Shown here piece by piece: positions 58,706-64,000 of a stretch of 64,000 bases of DNA. Position 1 is the stretch's first letter, and every line of letters begins with the position of its first letter. The DNA is from Devosia enhydra (GTDB lineage: Bacteria; Pseudomonadota; Alphaproteobacteria; Rhizobiales; Devosiaceae). The position numbers were made by a program, and so were the translations under genes. Where the stretch lies: positions 715,528 through 779,527 of the forward strand of contig NZ_FPKU01000001.1 in assembly GCF_900119845.1 (NCBI RefSeq), in the 5' to 3' direction. The notes beneath the pieces were generated by a model. It ran no database searches, was not told where the DNA came from, and saw only the letters and a program-made list of their open reading frames with translations.

Positions 58706-60981
58706 CGCCCAGCCTCCCCGCCGATGTTTACGCCACGCAGCCGCAGCGCGTTGCCGACCACGAACACACTCGAGAGCGCCATCGCGCCGGCTGCAAGCAT
58801 GGGCGACAGAGAAAGGCCGAACGCCGGATAGAGCAGGCCGGCGGCCACTGGGATCAGCAGCACGTTGTATCCAAATGCCCAGATGAGGTTCTCGGCGATG
58901 TTGCGCGTCGTCGCCCGGCTAAGCGCGATGGCCTTGGGAACCCCCATCGGATCACCGCCGACCAGCACCACGTCGGCGCTCTCCATCGCGATTTCGGTTC
59001 CGGTTCCCATGGCGATGCCGATATCGGCCGCTGCCAGCGCCGGCGCATCGTTGATGCCGTCGCCGACAAAGGCAACCCGGCCATTGGCGCTGCGCAGGGC
59101 GTTGACGATATCGGCCTTGTCGCCGGGCAGAACCTCGGCTCTGACATCGGCGATACCCAGCGTTTCGGCGATGGCGGCGGCGGTGCGGGCATTGTCGCCG
59201 GTAATCATCGTGACGCCTATGCCCCGTCCGCGCAACTGCCTGACGGCAGCGGCGGCGCTGGGCTTCAGCGTGTCGGATATGGCAAAGAGCGCGGCGAGGC
59301 GCCCGTCTATGGCGAGATAGACCGGCGAAGCCCCGATGCCGGAGAATTTGGCGGCGGCGTCGGCGAGCGCAGTCGTGGTAATGCCCTCGGCGGCAAGATG
59401 TCGGGCGGCGCCGACCAGAATCTCATGCCCGTCTATACGTGCCGAAATCCCGTGCCCCGCCGTGGCGGCGAAGCTATCGGCAGGGGCGAGCGACAGACCG
59501 CGCACCTTGGCCGCACGCACCAGCGCGTCGCCCAGAGGGTGCTCGGAGTTCTGCTCCGCCGAGGCCGCCAGGCGCAGCGCGTCGGCTTCATCGAACCCCT
59601 CGGCCATCGCGATGCCGGTGAGTTCGGGGCGTCCCACGGTCATTGTGCCGGTCTTGTCGAATGCGACGTGGCGAACACCGCCAAGGCCCTGCAGGGCATC
59701 GCCACGGCGGAACAGCACGCCCAGCGCCGCTGCCCGGCCGCTTCCCACGAGGATCGATGTCGGCGTGGCCAGTCCCATGGCACAGGGGCAGGCTATGATC
59801 AGCACGGCCACCGCATGGGTCATCGCCAGCGAGACATCGCCAGTCAGCACCAGCCACACCCCCAGAGTGAGGATCGAAAGGCCCAGCACGGCCGGCACGA
59901 ACCAGTAGGTGATCTTGTCGACGAGCAACTGGATCGGCAGCTTGTCGGCCTGCGCGTCCTCCACGAGCCGGATGATCTGCGCCAGCGTGGTATCGGCGCC
60001 GATCCGCTCGGCACGAAAGCGGAAACTGCCATTGGTGGCGATGCTTCCGCCGATGGCGGTGTCGCCGGGTGAGCGCGATACGGGCACCGGCTCGCCGGTC
60101 AGCATCGATTCATCGATATGGGAGGCTCCCGAAATGATCGTGCCGTCGACAGGCACGCGATCGCCCGGCCGCACTTCGAGGATGTCGCCGACGGCGATGG
60201 CCTCCGCGGGAATGTCGAGCACAACGCCGGCCTCGACGCGGCGCGCGCGCGGCGCCTGCAACTGCGCAATGGCGCGGATGGCCTCGCCGGCACGGCCCCG
60301 GGCACGTGCCTCGAGCAGTCGTCCGAGCAGGATCAGGGTGACAATGACGGCCGCGGCCTCGAAATACACCCCGCCCTGGCCAGCCGGCAGCAGCGTCGGC
60401 AAGAACGTCGCGATGCTGGAATAGGACCAAGCCGCGAGCGTGCCGATCGCGACCAGTGCGTTCATCTCCGGCGCGCCGCGCAGCAGCGCCGGTATGCCCT
60501 TGGCGAGAAATCGAAATCCGGGGCCGAACAGCACTGCCGTGGCAAGGGCGAAGTAGGCGATGTTCAGCGTCGCTTGAGGCACGAGCCCCAGCAGCCAGTG
60601 ATGCATGCCGGGAACGAGATGGCTGCCCATTTCGAGCATGAAAAGCGGCAGCGTCAGCGCGGCTGCGATCGAGAGATCGCGCAGGAGGCCGGAATCTTCG
60701 TCCTCGTGCCGATGGTCATGAGCCGCACCGGAAGCAGCCCGCTGCTCGTGCGGCACGGCCTCATAGCCGGCTGCCTCGATGGCGGCGGTTATGGCAGGGA
60801 CCGCGGTCTCGCGATTGTCGACCATCACAGTGGCCCGCCCAGTCGCCAGGTTGACGGACGCGGACCTGACATCGGGCAGCTTGGTGATGGCCCGCTCGAC
60901 GCGCCCCACGCAGGACGCACAGGTCATGCCCTTTACATCGATATCGATGCGGGTGGCGGCGGATGTCACGGCAGAGTTCAT
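58702..60981 (-). CDS. copA: Cu(I)-translocating P1B-type ATPase
   Basis: 759 aa. Exports Cu(I) to the periplasm. One N-terminal HMA domain with KGMTCASCVGR (residues about 17-27), a His-rich linker (HDHRHEDED, about 89-97), eight membrane helices with the transmembrane IACPCAMGLATP (the CPC of P1B-1 pumps), actuator motif TGEPVPV, phosphorylation motif DKTGTMT and hinge GDGINDAPAL. All catalytic parts are present and the length is normal. GGGGAG precedes ATG 60981. First gene of copA-cueR-copZ. Confidence 0.95.
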   Translation of the reverse strand: MNSAVTSAATRIDIDVKGMTCASCVGRVERAITKLPDVRSASVNLATGRATVMVDNRETAVPAITAAIEAAGYEAVPHEQRAASGAAHDHRHEDEDSGLLRDLSIAAALTLPLFMLEMGSHLVPGMHHWLLGLVPQATLNIAYFALATAVLFGPGFRFLAKGIPALLRGAPEMNALVAIGTLAAWSYSSIATFLPTLLPAGQGGVYFEAAAVIVTLILLGRLLEARARGRAGEAIRAIAQLQAPRARRVEAGVVLDIPAEAIAVGDILEVRPGDRVPVDGTIISGASHIDESMLTGEPVPVSRSPGDTAIGGSIATNGSFRFRAERIGADTTLAQIIRLVEDAQADKLPIQLLVDKITYWFVPAVLGLSILTLGVWLVLTGDVSLAMTHAVAVLIIACPCAMGLATPTSILVGSGRAAALGVLFRRGDALQGLGGVRHVAFDKTGTMTVGRPELTGIAMAEGFDEADALRLAASAEQNSEHPLGDALVRAAKVRGLSLAPADSFAATAGHGISARIDGHEILVGAARHLAAEGITTTALADAAAKFSGIGASPVYLAIDGRLAALFAISDTLKPSAAAAVRQLRGRGIGVTMITGDNARTAAAIAETLGIADVRAEVLPGDKADIVNALRSANGRVAFVGDGINDAPALAAADIGIAMGTGTEIAMESADVVLVGGDPMGVPKAIALSRATTRNIAENLIWAFGYNVLLIPVAAGLLYPAFGLSLSPMLAAGAMALSSVFVVGNALRLRGVNIGGEAGR

Positions 60982-61003
60982 GGCAACTCCCCTTTCGCCA
61001 CCT

Positions 61004-61034
61004 CATGTAGGGATTGCCATCATGGGAAGGTCAA
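61004..61034 (-). promoter_or_regulatory. MerR/CueR-type promoter of copA
   Basis: On the minus strand TTGACC (plus 61029-61034) and TACATG (plus 61004-61009) are separated by 19 bases, the abnormal spacing that MerR-family activators need. The spacer contains the dyad-like CCTTCCCATGATGGCAA, similar to known CueR boxes. The start codon of copA is 23 bases further on. Strong context support from the adjoining cueR gene. Confidence 0.75.
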
Positions 61035-61057
61035 GGGGGCACTACGAGGGCCGCCGG

Positions 61058-61675
61058 CTATTCTCTTATGACGATGAAAACCGCCGCGCTCGCCATCATC
61101 AGCGCGGCCGACTTGTTGAGTCGCGACAAGGCCTTCGGGCTGCGGAAGAACTCCCGTGCCGCCGCAGCCAGAGCCGCATAGGCGCAGCCCACCGCCAGCA
61201 GCACCACGGTCACTATGATGACGAGTTCGGTGAAGGCGAGGGCGGTTACGGGCCGGTCGAGCGGCAGCAGGGTCGGCAGCAGCGCCAGATAGAACACGAT
61301 GGTCTTTGGATTGCCCAGCGTCAGCGCAAAGCCCGAGAGAAATGTCCGCAGAGGCGTCTCGGGAGCACGCGCGCCGATCTGTTCCTTGCCGGGCCGCGCA
61401 CTCCAGAACGTCCAGGCGATATAGAGCAGATAGGCCGCGCCCGCCCAGCGGATGAGGGTAAAGGCCTGCCCGAACCAGGTGGCCACGGCAGCCAGCCCGA
61501 ACACGGCGAAAACCAGATAGATGAGGTCGCCGGCCAATATTCCCAGCACCATGAAGAAGCCGGCCTTGAAGCCCCCGCCCAGCGCCCGCGCCACCACCGC
61601 TGCGACACCCGGCCCGGGCACGATGACGGCAATGGCATAGGCTAGCGTGAAGGCGGCGAGGGTGACGAAATCCAT
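61058..61675 (-). CDS. LysE/RhtB-family amino-acid exporter
   Basis: 205 aa with about six hydrophobic helices. Family wording: FTLAYAIAVIVPGPGVAAVVARAL (residues about 8-31, the PGP motif), GFFMVLGILAGDLIYLVFAVFGL and LSGFALTLGNPKTIVFYLALLP. The Asn-Pro-Lys is typical of LysE/RhtB homoserine, threonine or lysine exporters. It lies upstream of the copper promoter on the same strand, with 24 bases between its stop and the -35 box, and is probably unrelated to copper. Substrate not readable. Confidence 0.9.
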   Translation of the reverse strand: MDFVTLAAFTLAYAIAVIVPGPGVAAVVARALGGGFKAGFFMVLGILAGDLIYLVFAVFGLAAVATWFGQAFTLIRWAGAAYLLYIAWTFWSARPGKEQIGARAPETPLRTFLSGFALTLGNPKTIVFYLALLPTLLPLDRPVTALAFTELVIIVTVVLLAVGCAYAALAAAAREFFRSPKALSRLNKSAALMMASAAVFIVIRE

Positions 61676-61821
61676 CTGGGCAACTCCAAAAGCGGGCGGA
61701 GCTTATGGGGGCCAAAGGCAAAAAGCAATATGGTCAGCAATGCTGTCCTAATGCCTCTCACAGCTGCGTGAGGAACTCCGTGAAGGTTAACGCGTTGATC
61801 GCAACCCGGAGGTCTACACAC

Positions 61822-63045
61822 ATGCTTAGGCGAACCATCTCGCCGGCCCATGCGATGCGTCTCGAGCGCATGCAGGCCAGCACCAATTTCGAACGCGTCC
61901 TTGCCAACGCCGCTCAGCTGTCGCTGGTGCTGATCGGCTTCGTGGTGCTGCTGGCCGCGCTGAAGACAGGGCAGGTGATCCTTGCGCCTGTCTCGGTGGC
62001 CATTGTCATCGGGCTGATGTTCGGTCCGGTCGCCGACATGATGGAAAAGCGGGGAGTGCCGCCGTTTTTATCCGCCGGCGTGGTCGTGCTGCTGCTGCTG
62101 GGCTTGATCGCCGCGGGCGGCTTTCTCTTTGCCGGTCCCCTTTCCGAATGGATCGAGCGCGCCCCGGCGATCTGGGAAAAGCTGCGTTCCGAGCTGACCA
62201 CCCTGCGCCAGCCGCTGGAGGCTCTGGGGGCTATCCAGCAGCAGGTTCAAGGGGCCATCGGCGGTGGCGGCGAGGGGGTCACCGTCACCATGGCCGATGA
62301 CGGCAGCGCCGTGCGCGAACTCGCCTTCCTCGCTCCGGCGGTGCTGGCGCAGATCGGCATCTTCCTTGCCAGTCTCTATTTCTTCATGGCTACGCGGTCG
62401 GATTTTCGCATCTCGGTGCTGTCGCTCTGCGTAACGCGCCGCATGCGCTGGCGCACCGCGCATGTGTTCCGGGATGTCGAGCAGAAGGTCTCGAAGTTCC
62501 TCCTCTCGATCACCATGATCAATGCCGGGGTGGGCGTCGTTACCACCCTCGTGATGTGGGCGCTGGGTGTGCCTTCGCCCATGCTCTGGGGCGCGCTGGC
62601 CTTCGTCGCCAACTACATTCCCTTCGTGGGCCAGTTCACCATGCTGGTGCTGCTGTTCGCCGTGGGTCTCGGCACCCGCACTGGTATCGAGCAGGCGGTC
62701 ATTCCCGTATTCGCTTACTGGGTCGTGACCCTCATCGAGAGCCAGCTGATCACCCCGCATGTGCTGGGCCGCACCATCACGCTCAACCCGTTCATGATCT
62801 TTCTCTCGCTCGCCTTCTGGCTGTGGGCCTGGGGACCGGTCGGGGGCGTGGTGGCCATTCCCTCGCTCCTGATCCTCTACTCCATCGTCCATCACATCCT
62901 GCCCTCCCGGCCGCTGGCTGTGCGCAAGCCCAAGGCGAATGCGAGGCTGCTCGATCGCGAGGCGACCAAAGACGAGCGGGCGGCTGAGGCCAAGCTGAGG
63001 GAGGCGGAAGCCGAGGTCAAAGCCGGCGAACCGGCCTTGCCCTGA
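61822..63045 (+). CDS. AI-2E family transporter (PerM-like membrane protein)
   Basis: 407 aa. Start ATG 61822 has GGAGG at 61808-61812; the frame is open earlier but unlike coding sequence. About eight helices in the family pattern: three near the start (about 32-105), a central soluble segment (110-205), then LSITMINAGVGVVTTLVMWALGVPSPMLWGALAFVANYIPFVG (about 228-272) with the conserved N-Y-I-P and ITPHVLGRTITLNPFMIFLSLAFW. The C-terminal tail is charged and helical. The family includes autoinducer-2 exporters and Na+/H+ antiporters; function here is unknown. Confidence 0.88.
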   Translation: MLRRTISPAHAMRLERMQASTNFERVLANAAQLSLVLIGFVVLLAALKTGQVILAPVSVAIVIGLMFGPVADMMEKRGVPPFLSAGVVVLLLLGLIAAGGFLFAGPLSEWIERAPAIWEKLRSELTTLRQPLEALGAIQQQVQGAIGGGGEGVTVTMADDGSAVRELAFLAPAVLAQIGIFLASLYFFMATRSDFRISVLSLCVTRRMRWRTAHVFRDVEQKVSKFLLSITMINAGVGVVTTLVMWALGVPSPMLWGALAFVANYIPFVGQFTMLVLLFAVGLGTRTGIEQAVIPVFAYWVVTLIESQLITPHVLGRTITLNPFMIFLSLAFWLWAWGPVGGVVAIPSLLILYSIVHHILPSRPLAVRKPKANARLLDREATKDERAAEAKLREAEAEVKAGEPALP

Positions 63046-63060
63046 ATAGACCGACAATAA

Positions 63061-63092
63061 AGAAAAGGGGCCCGCTGGGCCCCTTTGCGTTT
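63061..63092. terminator. bidirectional terminator between convergent genes
   Basis: AAAGGGGCCC (63064-63073) and GGGCCCCTTT (63077-63086) form a perfect 10-bp stem around GCT. Plus strand continues TTTGCGTTTCT and minus strand TTTTCTTTATT, so it can end transcripts of both the AI-2E family gene and clpA. Confidence 0.8.
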
Positions 63093-63109
63093 CTGATGCC
63101 AGCCGGCAA

Positions 63110-64000
63110 TCAGTGCTTTTCTTCGGCCTTCGGCGACTTCTTGGCCTTCGGGCCGGGGATGGCCTTGGGACGCGCCGGGCGCGGCGGCGCCGCGATCAGT
63201 TCGAGCTTGGCATCTGGTCCAACGCCGACAACCGCAACGGTCACCGTGCCACCGTTCTGAAGCTCTCCGAACAGCACCTGATCGGCCAGCGGCTTCTTGA
63301 CATATTCTTGGATGACCCGGCCGAGCGGCCGTGCACCCATCTTTTCGTCGTATCCGCGCGAGGCCAGCCATTCGGCTGCTTCCGGGGTCAGGTTGATCGT
63401 CACGCCGCGTTCGGCCAGCTGGCCTTCGAGCTGGAGCACGAACTTCTCCACCACCTGCCGCACCACGGCCGGGGGCAGGGGCCCGAACGAAATGATCGCA
63501 TCGAGCCGGTTGCGGAATTCCGGCGTGAACATCCGGTTGATCGCTTCCTCGTCATCGCCCTGTTCGCGCTTGCGCCCGAAGCCGATCGGCGATTTTTGCA
63601 GCTCCATGGCCCCCACATTCGAGGTCATGATCAGGATGACATTGCGGAAATCGACCGACTTGCCGTTGTGGTCGGTCAGCTTGCCGTGGTCCATCACCTG
63701 CAACAGGATGTTGAACAGGTCCGGATGGGCTTTCTCGATCTCGTCGAGCAGCACCACCGAATGCGGGTGCTGGTCGACGCCATCGGTCAGCAATCCGCCC
63801 TGGTCAAACCCAACATAGCCCGGAGGCGCGCCGATCAGCCGGCTGACCGTATGGCGCTCCATATATTCGGACATGTCGAAGCGCAGCAGTTCCACCCCGA
63901 GCGTATCGGCGAGCTGCTTGGCCACTTCGGTCTTGCCCACGCCGGTCGGCCCGGTGAAGAGGTAGGAGCCGATCGGCTTTTCCGGTTCGCGCAGCCCTGC
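63110..64000 (-). CDS. clpA: ATP-dependent Clp protease ATP-binding subunit ClpA, C-terminal part (cut by window edge)
   Basis: Unfoldase that delivers N-end-rule and damaged proteins to ClpP. The frame is open to the right edge, giving 296 residues of the second AAA+ module: Walker A GPTGVGKTE (at the edge), LIGAPPGYVG, Walker B SVVLLDEIEKAHPD, ILIMTSNVGA (sensor 1), the ClpP-docking loop with SPIGFGR, FRNRLDAIISF (arginine finger region) and the sensor 2 GARPLGRVIQ. The C-terminus is extended by a Lys/Pro-rich tail ending AEEKH. The ClpP-binding IGF-type loop separates it from ClpB. Confidence 0.95.
   Translation of the reverse strand, partial: AGLREPEKPIGSYLFTGPTGVGKTEVAKQLADTLGVELLRFDMSEYMERHTVSRLIGAPPGYVGFDQGGLLTDGVDQHPHSVVLLDEIEKAHPDLFNILLQVMDHGKLTDHNGKSVDFRNVILIMTSNVGAMELQKSPIGFGRKREQGDDEEAINRMFTPEFRNRLDAIISFGPLPPAVVRQVVEKFVLQLEGQLAERGVTINLTPEAAEWLASRGYDEKMGARPLGRVIQEYVKKPLADQVLFGELQNGGTVTVAVVGVGPDAKLELIAAPPRPARPKAIPGPKAKKSPKAEEKH

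Overview
The window is chromosomal DNA from a high-GC alphaproteobacterium, most likely of the order Hyphomicrobiales and close to Devosia or a relative. This is an inference from gene content: DUF2865 and Omp25/31-type proteins, a two-domain cold-shock protein, the intergenic palindromic repeat at 22.3-22.6 kb, and many ABC importers. I see no integrase, transposase, phage gene or CRISPR array. Both edges cut genes: gltX on the left and clpA on the right.

Layout. 0-16 kb is mostly housekeeping: gltX, a DUF2865 protein, a c-type cytochrome, cysS with a putative cysteine-codon leader peptide, a VOC protein, a GFA protein, cimA, a LysM repeat protein, an ArsR regulator fused by overlap to an Atm1-type exporter, a Wzx-like flippase, a PACE efflux pump, two tRNA-Glu genes, an M15-type lipoprotein, glyoxalase I, a double cold-shock protein, a DUF192 lipoprotein and a small membrane protein. 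16-19.4 kb holds an outer-membrane beta-barrel protein, an orphan TadG/TadE pair and tRNA-Arg(TCT). 19.5-22.3 kb is a short operon of a secreted protein, a sugar isomerase and a Gfo/Idh/MocA oxidoreductase, followed by a repeat cluster.

22.6-33.7 kb is the most unusual metabolic region. A leftward operon encodes an MmgE/PrpD protein, a class III CoA-transferase, two 2-hydroxyacyl-CoA dehydratase-like subunits and a quinone-oxidoreductase-type reductase. It diverges from an FbpABC-type ABC importer. The two dehydratase-like subunits seem to lack the usual iron-sulphur cysteines, and no activator ATPase is present. The likely theme is uptake, CoA activation and dehydration/reduction of an unidentified organic acid.

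32.9-46.6 kb is one long leftward block with two oligopeptide-type ABC importers. Nearly every gene in each cassette overlaps the next by four bases. One cassette carries an aminotransferase and a HAD phosphatase; the other carries a DUF1684 protein and an enoyl-CoA hydratase.

46.7-56.5 kb starts with a CAT-anticodon tRNA and is a cyclic-di-GMP signalling island. Two related hybrid histidine kinases flank three EAL-derived proteins: one apparently intact, one degenerate and one altered in loop 6. 56.6-64 kb carries a phosphohexomutase, a copper locus (copA-cueR-copZ) with a MerR-type 19-bp-spacer promoter, a LysE exporter, an AI-2E family transporter and clpA.
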